64,000 nt of DNA, taken from contig CP031970.1 in assembly GCA_022354845.1 (NCBI GenBank), forward strand, positions 1,962,250 through 2,026,249, given 5' to 3'. Both the position numbers and the translations under genes were made by a program. Below the pieces are notes generated by a model. It saw nothing but the letters and a program-made list of their open reading frames with translations. It was not told where the DNA came from and did not search any database. Of the stretch, positions 48,482-60,452 are shown piece after piece. Positions within the stretch are counted from its first letter, which is position 1. The number at the start of each line of letters is the position of its first letter. Source of the DNA: Streptococcus suis (lineage in GTDB: Bacteria; Bacillota; Bacilli; Lactobacillales; Streptococcaceae).

Positions 48482-49731
48482 TGAGCAACTCCTTCCATAA
48501 AGTAAATAGCCTGTAAACGAATAACTCTTCCAACTTTTACAACATCGTCTATCGATACTGCATTAATACCATCAATCCACTGTTGCCAAGTTAGATTTCG
48601 TTCTCCTAAGCAGACTTCATTATAGGCCTGTTCAATTAGATTATTTTGTCTATCTTGAGCCAGCGTTGCAGAGTGTGTTAGTGATTTTTTTGTTAATTCC
48701 AAGTCATCCTCTGTAATTTGACCACGTTTTATTGCAAGAAATTCACGATTTATGAGCCTCATTGTCCTCAATCGATCTTCTCGATTAATTCCAGCATATA
48801 CTTTCAACATACCTGAAAAAATATTCACTTGACTCCCAATCGTATAGGCCAGACTTTCTTTTTCCCGAACATTCATAAATAATTTAGAATGAGAAAAGGC
48901 ACCGAACAGACCATTAAAAATCAACAATGCAGGATAGTTTACATCGTTGTAAACAACTTGTAAATGATATGCTAATTCTAAAATAGATTGCTGAGCAACT
49001 TTTCGTTCCACTTTTTCATGAACGATATTGGAATAATCTTGTGAGTACTCTAACTCCAATTTTGGATTTCGGTATGTAAAGTCAAAGTTTTTAAATTTAT
49101 TTTGAACCTCTAATTGATTGACTTCTCCAGCAACAAAAATATCAATTCTGTCCATTTTTAGCATTCTTTTGTATGCTTCATAAACAGATTCAGCTGTCTC
49201 CTTTTGTACTAAATCAATTCTGGCAACTCGTGGCACCTGTATATCTTCATCATTAAAATAGAGACGACTCATTTCAACATCCGCATGATAAAAATTATCT
49301 TCTACCTCAGATTCTAAAAAACTTAATAAATTTCTTTTTTCCACTTCGAACATTTTTTTATTGAAAGCTTTTCCTTCTGTCAACGGTCGAAATAGACAGG
49401 CATATAGAAAATCAATTATTTCTAAGGTTATATCTTCTTTATTGAGTAAAAACGATGATTTCACATACGAGATGTTCACATCAACAAAATGAACTCGTCC
49501 CCTCTTAGAAACAGAGGTTGAAAAATGTGCTCCGTATAAAGCAGCTAGTTTCATTCGAAGTTGACGCGCTGTTGGATAATCTTGATTTCCCATTTCTAGT
49601 AAATTGGCTAGTAGCACACGACCTGCCACTGTTTTTTCACTCATTGCTGCAGCAAAACGCACACGAATTCTATTGGTTGTAAACTTACTTGATTCTATAA
49701 AATGAAGATTAACTCCTTCTTGTAATTCCAT
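48478..49731 (-). CDS. M16 family peptidase-like protein lacking HxxEH (YmfF)
   Basis: The 417-residue protein has the M16 fold pattern, including SLAYTIGSQVNIFSGML near the C-terminal half, but the expected HxxEH position reads LLANLLEMG, so it should not bind catalytic zinc. It probably supports YmfH structurally. It is divergent from yaaA. Confidence 0.88.
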   Translation of the reverse strand: MELQEGVNLHFIESSKFTTNRIRVRFAAAMSEKTVAGRVLLANLLEMGNQDYPTARQLRMKLAALYGAHFSTSVSKRGRVHFVDVNISYVKSSFLLNKEDITLEIIDFLYACLFRPLTEGKAFNKKMFEVEKRNLLSFLESEVEDNFYHADVEMSRLYFNDEDIQVPRVARIDLVQKETAESVYEAYKRMLKMDRIDIFVAGEVNQLEVQNKFKNFDFTYRNPKLELEYSQDYSNIVHEKVERKVAQQSILELAYHLQVVYNDVNYPALLIFNGLFGAFSHSKLFMNVREKESLAYTIGSQVNIFSGMLKVYAGINREDRLRTMRLINREFLAIKRGQITEDDLELTKKSLTHSATLAQDRQNNLIEQAYNEVCLGERNLTWQQWIDGINAVSIDDVVKVGRVIRLQAIYFMEGVAQ

Positions 49732-49804
49732 TTTCTTCCTCTTTCAAACATTATACCTTTCATTATACCATTTTGTGTTATAATATTCTGTAACGAGGTG
49801 ACAT

Positions 49805-50188
49805 ATGGAATTTAAACTATTTGATGACTACATTACTTTACAGGCCCTTTTAAAAACAACTGGTATTCTTCACTCAGGCGGTGCTATCAAAGGTTTTTTA
49901 GAGGAAAATACCATCCTTTTTAATGGAGAAGATGAAAAAAGAAGAGGGAAAAAAATCCGTATTGGTGACACAGTCGCACTACCAGAACATGGTATTACTA
50001 TAACTGTTATTGCTCCAAGTACAGAAGAAATTCAGCAATACCAAGAAGATCAGGCTGAAAAAGAGCGGGTAGCTGCCATTGTTAAAAAATTGAATCAAGA
50101 GAATAAAAAAAACAAGAAACAGGTCCCTCCTTCAAAAAAAACAGCTCAAAAAGCTGATAGAAAACCTGTTCGTTTCCCTGGTACATAA
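49805..50188 (+). CDS. yaaA: S4 domain protein YaaA
   Basis: The 127-residue protein has an S4-type RNA-binding domain ([22 protein letters not shown] and INGEDE-type loop as [14 protein letters not shown]) and a charged C-terminal tail. It lies 2 bp before recF, the conserved Firmicute arrangement. Extended -10 TGTTATAAT lies at 49776-49784. Confidence 0.9.
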   Translation: MEFKLFDDYITLQALLKTTGILHSGGAIKGFLEENTILFNGEDEKRRGKKIRIGDTVALPEHGITITVIAPSTEEIQQYQEDQAEKERVAAIVKKLNQENKKNKKQVPPSKKTAQKADRKPVRFPGT

Positions 50189-50190
50189 AC

Positions 50191-51282
50191 ATGTGGTTGG
50201 AACGATTAGCATTAAAACATTTTCGGAATTACAACCATCTAGATATTGAGTTTCACAAAGGACTCAATGTCTTTTTAGGTGAAAATGCCCAAGGTAAAAC
50301 CAATGTGCTAGAATCTATCTATTTTTTAGCCCTGACACGGAGTCATCGAACCCGAACAGATAAAGACCTTCTACAATTTCAGGAAAAAGAATTATCTATT
50401 TCCGGAACACTTCATCGTACAAATGGTAAGATTCCGCTTGACATTCACTTGACAGATAAAGGGCGAGTAACAAAAGTCAATCATCTCAAGCAAGCAAAGC
50501 TTTCAAACTACATTGGACACATAAACGTTGTTCTCTTTGCACCGGAAGACTTGCAATTAATCAAAGGTGCCCCTGCCTTAAGGAGAAAGTTCATTGATGT
50601 CGAATTGGGACAAATCAAACCAATATATCTCTCAGACTTGTCAAGCTATAACCATGTTTTAAAACAAAGAAATGCCTATCTTAAATCTACAGAAACGGTA
50701 GACAATACCTTTTTATCTGTATTGGATCATCAACTAGCAGAGTATGGTAGTCGTGTTATCCAACACCGGATTGACTTTCTAAAAAAATTAGAATTGTATG
50801 GCAACAGCAAAGTTCAAGAAATCTCAAATCAAAAAGAAACCTTAACCATTCAATATCTATCTTCAGTAAACTTGACTAACTCTGTCAATTTAATTGACAC
50901 TTTCTTGACAGAGTTAGAAAATAATCGTAAACGTGATTTATTCAAAAAAAATACAGGTGTAGGACCACACCGTGATGATATTGCCTTCTTTCTAAATGAC
51001 ATGAACGCCCATTTTGGTAGCCAAGGACAACACCGTAGTCTTGTGCTTTCTCTCAAGCTCGCTGAAATAGAATTAATGAAAGAAATGACAAGAGAGTATC
51101 CGATTCTATTGTTAGATGATGTCATGAGCGAACTTGATAACAGTCGACAATTGAAATTGCTTGAAACAATTACCGATACGATTCAAACATTTATAACTAC
51201 GACATCTTTGGACCATTTACATAAGCTGCCTGATAATCTTAAAATTTTCCATATTCAAAAGGGAAACATTACCGAAGAGTGA
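50191..51282 (+). CDS. recF: DNA repair and recombination protein RecF
   Basis: RecF helps load RecA at gaps. The 363-residue SMC-like ATPase has Walker [13 protein letters not shown], a signature segment [17 protein letters not shown] and Walker [13 protein letters not shown]. Unlike Bacillus, it is not beside dnaN here. Confidence 0.96.
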   Translation: MWLERLALKHFRNYNHLDIEFHKGLNVFLGENAQGKTNVLESIYFLALTRSHRTRTDKDLLQFQEKELSISGTLHRTNGKIPLDIHLTDKGRVTKVNHLKQAKLSNYIGHINVVLFAPEDLQLIKGAPALRRKFIDVELGQIKPIYLSDLSSYNHVLKQRNAYLKSTETVDNTFLSVLDHQLAEYGSRVIQHRIDFLKKLELYGNSKVQEISNQKETLTIQYLSSVNLTNSVNLIDTFLTELENNRKRDLFKKNTGVGPHRDDIAFFLNDMNAHFGSQGQHRSLVLSLKLAEIELMKEMTREYPILLLDDVMSELDNSRQLKLLETITDTIQTFITTTSLDHLHKLPDNLKIFHIQKGNITEE

Positions 51283-51326
51283 AAAGGTGCTTTACAACAT
51301 TTGTCAACTACATTTACATATAAAGA

Positions 51327-51356
51327 AAGACCCTGTCAACCAGGGTCTTGTTTTTG
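51327..51356. terminator. recF/guaB terminator
   Basis: AAGACCCTG and CAGGGTCTT form a perfect 9-bp stem with a 5-nt loop, followed by TTTTTG; it lies between convergent stops. Confidence 0.88.
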
Positions 51357-51357
51357 T

Positions 51358-52854
<1,497 letters not shown>

Positions 52855-52893
52855 TTATTTATGTGTAGCTTGATTGCTATTTGTATTTTTATT

Positions 52894-52921
52894 ATGATAA
52901 CATTTTGAAATCATTTGTCAA
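52894..52921 (-). promoter_or_regulatory. guaB promoter
   Basis: On the minus strand, -35 TTGACA (52916-52921) and -10 TATCAT (52894-52899) have a 16-bp spacer. Confidence 0.7.
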
Positions 52922-53025
52922 TCATTATTCGCTTTAATATTGACAATCCTAAAAATTCAGAAAATTCTATTCAGTTTTATCTATAAAAATCGAACGTTTG
53001 TTTTTTACTTCTCTGTGATTTAAAT

Positions 53026-53055
53026 GAAAAAAGCAACATTTTTTCAACATTGCTC
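53026..53055 (-). terminator. trpS terminator
   Basis: Read on the minus strand, AGCAA and TTGCT plus adjacent TG pairs form a weak stem followed by six T residues. Confidence 0.6.
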
Positions 53056-53069
53056 TTTCATTGTTAACC

Positions 53070-54337
<1,268 letters not shown>

Positions 54338-54343
54338 ATACCT

Positions 54344-54372
54344 ATTATAACCGCAAAAAATTAGAAAGTCAA
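54344..54372 (-). promoter_or_regulatory. trpS promoter
   Basis: On the minus strand, -35 TTGACT (54367-54372) and -10 TATAAT (54344-54349) have a 17-bp spacer. Confidence 0.8.
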
Positions 54373-54385
54373 GGTCAGTAAAGCC

Positions 54386-54414
54386 TTGACGCTACCAAGA
54401 GAATGATGGATAAT
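54386..54414 (+). promoter_or_regulatory. promoter of the second YitT gene
   Basis: The -35 TTGACG (54386-54391) and -10 GATAAT (54409-54414) have a 17-bp spacer. The two divergent -35 elements sit in a 7-bp inverted repeat, GTCAAGG...CCTTGAC (54368-54390). Confidence 0.7.
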
Positions 54415-54444
54415 AGTATAGAATTATTTTTTGTGGAGCTTATT

Positions 54445-55314
54445 ATGCAACGATTTAAAGAGTTTTTTCTAGTTACCATTGGTACCTTTATCATGGCTGT
54501 TGGCTTTAACAGCATCTTTTTAGCGAATAACATCGCTTCCGGGGGTATAAGTGGTCTGGCTATTAGTATTAACAAATTATTTGAAATAAATCCAGCCACC
54601 TTTGTATTTATCGTTAACATTCCCCTACTTATTGCATGTTACGTTTTTCTAGGTAGAACTACCTTTTTGAAGACCGTATATGGTTCTAATATTTACCCAT
54701 TTTTTCTTAAACTCACAGACTCACTTCCAACACTCACTAAAGATCCGCTATTAGCAGCACTATTTGGTGGTATAATTGTTGGAATAGGAATTGGTCTTGT
54801 TTTTCTTGGAAATTCTTCAACTGGCGGTACTGGAATTATTACTCAAATACTCAATAAATTAACCCCGATTCCAATTGGGATTTTAATGGGAATAATTGAT
54901 GGTATAATCGTTATTATAGGTTTTATTGCTTTTGATCCTGATTCTGTGATGTACTCCATCCTTGCACTGATGACCATCACTTATATTGTCAACTTGATGA
55001 TGTCCGGTGCGGATTCCTCTCGAAATGTAATGATTATATCGAGATATCATGAAGAAATAAAAGAATACATTACAACAGTTGTTGATCGAGGTGTTACTGA
55101 ATTTCCTGTTGTTGGTGGGTTTACAGGTAAAGAACAACGAATGCTGATGACAACCGTTTCACGTCCAGAAATTCAAAAACTTGAAACAAATATTCTTGCA
55201 ATCGACGATACTGCATTTCTAATTGTCATGCCAGCAACTCAAGTTAAAGGACGTGGATTCAGTCTTCAAAAAGACCACAAACAGTATAATGAAGATATTT
55301 TGATTCCAATGTAA
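54445..55314 (+). CDS. YitT family membrane protein (DUF161/DUF2179)
   Basis: From ATG 54445, six nucleotides after GGAG, this encodes 289 residues; an ATG at 54403 lies inside the promoter. It has five or six membrane segments with the conserved NNIASGGISGLA and NSSTGGTGIIT segments and a C-terminal DUF2179 domain (from about residue 205). It is a diverged paralogue of 16891-17829. Confidence 0.88.
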   Translation: MQRFKEFFLVTIGTFIMAVGFNSIFLANNIASGGISGLAISINKLFEINPATFVFIVNIPLLIACYVFLGRTTFLKTVYGSNIYPFFLKLTDSLPTLTKDPLLAALFGGIIVGIGIGLVFLGNSSTGGTGIITQILNKLTPIPIGILMGIIDGIIVIIGFIAFDPDSVMYSILALMTITYIVNLMMSGADSSRNVMIISRYHEEIKEYITTVVDRGVTEFPVVGGFTGKEQRMLMTTVSRPEIQKLETNILAIDDTAFLIVMPATQVKGRGFSLQKDHKQYNEDILIPM

Positions 55315-55378
55315 TTCATTGAAAATTCAAGTTCTTTCTAGTACAATAAAACTAATAGACAGAAAAATAGGAGAAACT

Positions 55379-57001
55379 ATGCTTACAGTATCAGATGTGT
55401 CGCTACGTTTCAGCGATCGTAAATTATTCGATGATGTCAACATTAAGTTTACAGCAGGAAATACCTATGGATTGATTGGTGCTAATGGTGCCGGGAAATC
55501 TACATTTTTAAAAATCTTAGCAGGAGATATCGAACCAACAACTGGCCATATTTCCCTTGGTCCAGATGAACGACTTTCTGTCCTTCGTCAGAACCATTTC
55601 GACTACGAAGATGAACGTGTGATTGACGTCGTTATCATGGGAAATGACCAACTTTACAGCATCATGAAAGAGAAAGATGCCATCTATATGAAGGAAGACT
55701 TTTCTGATGAAGATGGTGTCCGAGCTGCCGAGTTAGAAGGTGAATTTGCTGAACTTGGTGGATGGGAAGCTGAAAGCGAAGCTTCACAGTTACTCCAAAA
55801 CCTCAACATCTCAGAAGACCTTCACTACCAAAATATGAGCGAATTGACAAATGGTGAAAAGGTCAAAGTTCTCTTAGCCAAGGCGCTTTTTGGTAAACCT
55901 GATGTTCTTCTTTTGGACGAGCCAACCAACGGTTTAGACATCCAATCCATCAACTGGTTGGAAGACTTCCTCATTGATTTTGAAAATACCGTCATTGTCG
56001 TATCCCATGACCGTCACTTCTTAAATAAAGTATGTACACATATGGCTGATCTTGACTTCGGTAAAATCAAGATTTTTGTTGGTAACTACGACTTCTGGAA
56101 ACAATCAAGTGAGTTGGCTGCCCGTTTACAAGCAGATCGAAATGCAAAGGCAGAAGAAAAAATCAAAGAATTACAAGAATTCGTTGCCCGTTTCTCTGCT
56201 AATGCATCTAAATCCAAACAAGCCACTTCACGTAAAAAAATGTTGGATAAAATTGAATTAGAAGAAATCATACCCTCTAGCCGTAAGTATCCATTTATCA
56301 ACTTCAAATCAGAACGTGAAATCGGTAATGACCTCCTAACAGTTGAAAACTTAAAGGTTGTCATCGATGGTGAAACGATTCTTGACAATATCAACTTTAT
56401 CTTACGTCCAGGTGACAAGACTGCTCTTATTGGTCAAAACGACATCCAAACAACTGCTCTCATTCGTGCGCTTATGGGCGATATTGAATATGAAGGTACT
56501 GTCAAGTGGGGTGTCACTACTAGTCAATCCTACTTACCAAAAGACAATACTCGTGACTTTGATACAAACAAATCTATCCTTGATTGGCTCCGTCAATTTG
56601 CCAGCAAGGAAGAAGATGACAATACCTTCTTGCGCGGTTTCTTGGGACGTATGCTCTTCTCAGGAGATGAGGTTAACAAACCTGTAAACGTCTTGTCAGG
56701 GGGCGAAAAAGTGCGTGTGATGTTGTCAAAACTCATGCTCCTTAAATCAAACGTATTGGTCTTAGATGATCCAACCAACCACTTAGACTTGGAGTCAATT
56801 TCTAGTCTGAACGATGGTTTGAAAGCTTTTAAAGAATCCATCATCTTTGCCAGCCATGACCACGAATTTATTCAAACTTTAGCAAACCATATCATCGTCA
56901 TTTCTAAAAATGGCGTGATTGACCGAATCGACGAAACTTATGATGAATTTTTGGAAAATGCTGAAGTACAAGCTAAAGTACAAGAACTTTGGAAAGCATA
57001 A
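55379..57001 (+). CDS. ABC-F family ATPase with degenerate second site
   Basis: The 540-residue soluble protein has two ABC domains and no membrane segments, as in ribosome-associated ABC-F proteins of the YbiT/YkpA type. The start is ATG 55379 after TAGGAG. Site 1 has Walker A GANGAGKST (Gly34-Lys40) and Walker B LLLDEPTNGLD, but signature LTNGEK. Site 2 has Walker A GQNDIQTT (352-359), lacking both Gly and Lys, and LDDPTNHLD, with Asp464 where the catalytic Glu is usual; its signature LSGGEKVRV is intact. This may be a family trait and not a mutation in this strain. Confidence 0.88.
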   Translation: MLTVSDVSLRFSDRKLFDDVNIKFTAGNTYGLIGANGAGKSTFLKILAGDIEPTTGHISLGPDERLSVLRQNHFDYEDERVIDVVIMGNDQLYSIMKEKDAIYMKEDFSDEDGVRAAELEGEFAELGGWEAESEASQLLQNLNISEDLHYQNMSELTNGEKVKVLLAKALFGKPDVLLLDEPTNGLDIQSINWLEDFLIDFENTVIVVSHDRHFLNKVCTHMADLDFGKIKIFVGNYDFWKQSSELAARLQADRNAKAEEKIKELQEFVARFSANASKSKQATSRKKMLDKIELEEIIPSSRKYPFINFKSEREIGNDLLTVENLKVVIDGETILDNINFILRPGDKTALIGQNDIQTTALIRALMGDIEYEGTVKWGVTTSQSYLPKDNTRDFDTNKSILDWLRQFASKEEDDNTFLRGFLGRMLFSGDEVNKPVNVLSGGEKVRVMLSKLMLLKSNVLVLDDPTNHLDLESISSLNDGLKAFKESIIFASHDHEFIQTLANHIIVISKNGVIDRIDETYDEFLENAEVQAKVQELWKA

Positions 57002-57007
57002 TAAAAA

Positions 57008-57411
57008 GAGGCTGGGCAGAAAGTCCAGCCTCGCTTCTCAGAGTTCGTGTCAACATCTCAGCGCAGTGGTTGATTGGCTTTAACAGTCTGGGAGACTGTT
57101 AAAGGTAGGAGATAAGATTTGCACAGCAAATCTCAGCAGTTCGTGTTTCACACTCCAAATCTGACCACTAAGGCTGATGCGAACGAGTTCGCTTCATTTC
57201 CAACCTCCAACAGTCACTACTCTGACTGTTGGAGCTGTGCAGGGGTGGGAGTTTAAAAGGTCTGGGAGACCTTTTAAAGTTGGAGATATAAGCTGACAGC
57301 AGTCAGCTCACATAAATTGAAGTTTGGGGATAGACTGTTTCAGCTCAACAACTTAAAGCGAAAAATTGTTGACGAACTCTTTTTAGACTGGTCGAGTTCT
57401 TTCCCACTCCC
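57008..57411 (-). repeat. 404-bp multi-hairpin repeat, copy B
   Basis: This copy is inverted relative to copy A at 28052-28455 and has the same length. It preserves all eight hairpins, including 57079-57103 (TTTAACAGTC stem) and 57252-57278 (TTTAAAAGGTC stem). The stem at 57205-57234 (CTCCAACAGTCA/TGACTGTTGGAG) has different bases from its counterpart in copy A but still pairs over 12 bp. It fills the whole gap between the ABC-F gene and yfhO. The end at 57008-57031 reads as a terminator on the minus strand. Confidence 0.87.
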
Positions 57412-57426
57412 TTTTGTTTTAAATCT

Positions 57427-60006
57427 ATGAAAAAAATATTTACAAAAACATCCATTTATTACCTCTTATCTTTCCTTATCCCGCTAACTATTATTTCTAT
57501 TGTCTTGGCATTTCAAGGAATCTGGTGGGGAAGTGACACAACTATATTAGCAAGTGATGGCTTCCATCAGTATGTTATATTTAATCAAACATTGCGAAAT
57601 GCTTTACATGGAGATGGCTCAATATTTTACACATTTACTAGCGGTTTGGGCCTGAATTTCTACGCATTGTCTTCGTATTATTTAGGTTCTTTCCTATCTC
57701 CCATCGTTTTTTTCTTCAATTTACAGTCTATGCCAGATGCCCTCTATCTTGTCACTATTGTCAAGTTTGGATTGATAGGGTTGTCAACTTTTGTCAGTTT
57801 AAAAGGCATTCACCAATATTTAAAAGAAGAGTGGGCATTGCTACTTTCTACTAGTCTTTCCCTAATGAGTTTCAGTACTAGTCAATTAGAAATTAATAAC
57901 TGGCTGGACGTTTTTATTCTTCTTCCAATCATTCTTCTTGGTTTACATCGATTATTAACGGGAAAAGGACAAATCATTTATTATGTAGCTCTGACATGCT
58001 TATTTGTACAAAACTATTACTTTGGTTACATGACCGCTATTTTTCTAATCATTTGGACACTCGTACAATTGTCTCGGTTAAAGGGGCAGAAATTGAAAAG
58101 ATTTGTAAACTTTACACTGGTGTCAATCTTATCTGCATTGAGTAGCTTGTTCATGTTGTTGCCAACCTATCTTGATTTGAAAACTCACGGCGAGACATTT
58201 ACAAACATTGTCAACCTAAAAACAGAAGATTCTTGGTATCTTGACTTCTTTGCCAAAAACTTAGTAGGTAGTTTTGACACGACAAAATTTGGATCCATTC
58301 CTATGATTTCTGTTGGTTTAGTCCCATTGATTCTAGCTTTGCTATTCTTCACATTAAAAAGTATCAAACCAATTGTAAAGCTATCTTACAGCCTATTCTT
58401 TACACTCATTATTTCAAGTTTTTATTTACAGCCACTAAATCTTTTTTGGCAAGGAATGCATGCTCCGAATATGTTTTTATATCGCTATGCATGGGTTCTT
58501 TCAATAGGTATCATCTACCTAGCTGCTGAAACTGTTGTACGTTTGGATCAAATTAACTTAAAACACTTCACATTAGTTATTTCATTTTTATTTATTGGAT
58601 TTTTATCCACTTACTTTTTCAAAAATCATTACGACTTTCTCGTGGATGTCAACTTCTTATTGACACTAGAATTTTTGATTGCATACTTTATTATTTTTAT
58701 TGCTATCCTAGGCTACAAGTCATCCTACAAATGGATAACTTCCACCATAGTAATATTTAGTCTCTTAGAAGTCGGAATTCATACTTATTACCAAGTGCAA
58801 GGCTTATCGGACGAGTGGCATTTTCCTAGTCGTTCTAACTATGAAGAAAAGTTGTCAGAAATTGACAGTCTTGTAAAGTCTACAGCAGAGAGCAATGATT
58901 CGTTTTATCGAATGGAGCGTCTCTTGCCTCAAACAGGTAATGATAGTATGAAATTCAATTATAATGGTGTTTCTCAATTTTCTTCCATAAGGAACAGAGC
59001 ATCTAGCTCAGCATTAGATAAACTTGGTTTTCGATCTGATGGTACCAATCTGAACCTTCGATACCAAAATAATACTATTATAGCTGATAGTCTATTTGGA
59101 ATAAAGTACAACTTAGCAACCAGCAATCCCAATAAGTATGGTTTTTCGTTAAGCCAGAGTCTTGATACAATTAGTCTCTACGAAAATTCTTTTAGTCAAG
59201 GGTTAGCTATTCTAACGGATGGAGTTTACAAAGATGTCAAGTTTACGAATTTAACTCTTGACAACCAAACAAACTTCCTAAATCAATTGACTGGGTTATC
59301 ACAGAAATATTATTATTCACTTAAAGACATTGAATCACAAAATACAGTTGAATTAGGCAATCGAATGACTGTCAATAAAGTTGAAACTGAGGATGCTGCA
59401 AAAGCTACTTTCACTGTTACAATTCCTGCAAATAGTCAGGTATATTTAAATTTACCAAATATTACTTTCTCAAATGAGAATCAAAAAAGAATTATTATCA
59501 CTGTCAACAATCAGTCAAGTGAGTTTACAATTGATAATGCTTTTTCCTTTTTCAATATTGGAAATTTCTCTACCGATACTGTGGCTCAGATAGAAGTCTA
59601 TTTTCCTGAGAATAACCAAGTATCATTTGATTTGCCACAATTTTATCGATTGGATTTACTAGCTTTCCAACAAGCAGTATCTATACTCCAAGAAAAAAAC
59701 ATTGATACACGCGCAGATGGTAATAGCGTCACAGTAAATTTTGAAACAAGTAAAGAAGCTTCTATCCTATTAACCCTTCCTTTTGATAAGGGATGGAGTG
59801 CAACCATTGATGGCAAGCCAGTAGATATTCAAAAGGCTCAAAATGGTTTTATGAAAGTAAATGTAGAACCTGGTCAAACAAAACTCGTTTTAACCTTTAT
59901 TCCACAAGGTTTTTATGTCGGTTTACTGATTTCTTTTGGGGCTATTTTCGTATTTTGTACTTATCAGTTTCTTCGATTTTATTATCTTAAAAACCGAGAA
60001 AAATAA
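57427..60006 (+). CDS. YfhO family membrane protein
   Basis: The 859-residue protein has many N-terminal membrane helices (about 12-14 up to residue 450), a large extracytoplasmic C-terminal region and a last helix near 830-850. This is the YfhO/GT-C-like architecture, linked in other Firmicutes to glycosylation of lipoteichoic acid. The first luminal loop contains a SDGFHQY segment. The start has no clear Shine-Dalgarno and lies only 15 bp after repeat copy B. Confidence 0.87.
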   Translation: MKKIFTKTSIYYLLSFLIPLTIISIVLAFQGIWWGSDTTILASDGFHQYVIFNQTLRNALHGDGSIFYTFTSGLGLNFYALSSYYLGSFLSPIVFFFNLQSMPDALYLVTIVKFGLIGLSTFVSLKGIHQYLKEEWALLLSTSLSLMSFSTSQLEINNWLDVFILLPIILLGLHRLLTGKGQIIYYVALTCLFVQNYYFGYMTAIFLIIWTLVQLSRLKGQKLKRFVNFTLVSILSALSSLFMLLPTYLDLKTHGETFTNIVNLKTEDSWYLDFFAKNLVGSFDTTKFGSIPMISVGLVPLILALLFFTLKSIKPIVKLSYSLFFTLIISSFYLQPLNLFWQGMHAPNMFLYRYAWVLSIGIIYLAAETVVRLDQINLKHFTLVISFLFIGFLSTYFFKNHYDFLVDVNFLLTLEFLIAYFIIFIAILGYKSSYKWITSTIVIFSLLEVGIHTYYQVQGLSDEWHFPSRSNYEEKLSEIDSLVKSTAESNDSFYRMERLLPQTGNDSMKFNYNGVSQFSSIRNRASSSALDKLGFRSDGTNLNLRYQNNTIIADSLFGIKYNLATSNPNKYGFSLSQSLDTISLYENSFSQGLAILTDGVYKDVKFTNLTLDNQTNFLNQLTGLSQKYYYSLKDIESQNTVELGNRMTVNKVETEDAAKATFTVTIPANSQVYLNLPNITFSNENQKRIIITVNNQSSEFTIDNAFSFFNIGNFSTDTVAQIEVYFPENNQVSFDLPQFYRLDLLAFQQAVSILQEKNIDTRADGNSVTVNFETSKEASILLTLPFDKGWSATIDGKPVDIQKAQNGFMKVNVEPGQTKLVLTFIPQGFYVGLLISFGAIFVFCTYQFLRFYYLKNREK

Positions 60007-60025
60007 TACTTCTCGGTTTTTCTAT
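59989..60025 (+). terminator. yfhO terminator
   Basis: AAAACCGAGAA and TTCTCGGTTTT pair across the stop codon and are followed by TTCTATTT. Confidence 0.85.
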
Positions 60026-60075
60026 TTAAGAAAACAAAAAAACCTTGATTTCTCAAGGTTTCCTACACGTTCATA

Positions 60076-60148
60076 CTCCGCCAACAGGGCTCGAACCTGT
60101 GACATCATGATTAACAGTCATGCGCTCTACCGACTGAGCTATGGCGGA
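60076..60148 (-). tRNA. tRNA-Asn (GTT)
   Basis: A complete cloverleaf with acceptor TCCGCCA, T loop GGTTCGAGCCC and anticodon GTT in GACTGTTAATC. CCA is not encoded. Confidence 0.96.
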
Positions 60149-60153
60149 AAAAA

Positions 60154-60225
60154 TAGTCCGTACGGGATTCGAACCCGTGTTACCGCCGTGAAAAGGCGGT
60201 GTCTTAACCCCTTGACCAACGGACC
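60154..60225 (-). tRNA. tRNA-Glu (TTC)
   Basis: A complete 72-nt cloverleaf with acceptor GGTCCGT, anticodon TTC in CCTTTTCACGG and T loop GGTTCGAATCC. It lies 5 bp upstream of tRNA-Asn. MnmA and MnmG, encoded in this window, would modify its wobble base. Confidence 0.96.
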
Positions 60226-60301
60226 ATTTATTCTACAGAACAATATTTAGTATAATATAGCTCCAATCGTTTGTCAATATATTTTTACTATTTTTATCAA
60301 C

Positions 60302-60330
60302 TTGACAGACTGAACCCTTTAATGTAAAAT
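60302..60330 (+). promoter_or_regulatory. tRNA-Arg promoter
   Basis: Perfect -35 TTGACA (60302-60307) and -10 TAAAAT (60325-60330) with a 17-bp spacer. Confidence 0.82.
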
Positions 60331-60345
60331 AAAATGGTTACTAGC

Positions 60346-60419
60346 GGTTCCATAGCTCAGCTGGATAGAGCATTCGCCTTCTAAGCGAACGGTCGCAGGT
60401 TCGAATCCTGCTGGAATCA
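60346..60419 (+). tRNA. tRNA-Arg (TCT)
   Basis: A 74-nt cloverleaf with acceptor GGTTCCA, anticodon TCT in CCTTCTAAGC and T loop GGTTCGAATCC. CCA is not encoded. Confidence 0.95.
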
Positions 60420-60423
60420 TTTT

Positions 60424-60452
60424 ATCCCATCAGATTAGGTGGGATTTTTTTC
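60424..60452 (+). terminator. tRNA-Arg terminator
   Basis: ATCCCATC and GGTGGGAT pair (one G-T wobble) around a 6-nt loop, followed by seven T residues. It overlaps the end of the convergent DUF1275 gene. Confidence 0.8.

Noticed and set aside
54403-54444. Earlier ATG for the second YitT protein
   Set aside because: It lies between the -35 and -10 of the promoter, so it would not be transcribed; ATG 54445 has a good ribosome binding site.
59936-60250. 104-codon ORF across the yfhO end and the tRNA genes
   Set aside because: It overlaps the terminator and two complete tRNAs; the translated protein is tRNA sequence.
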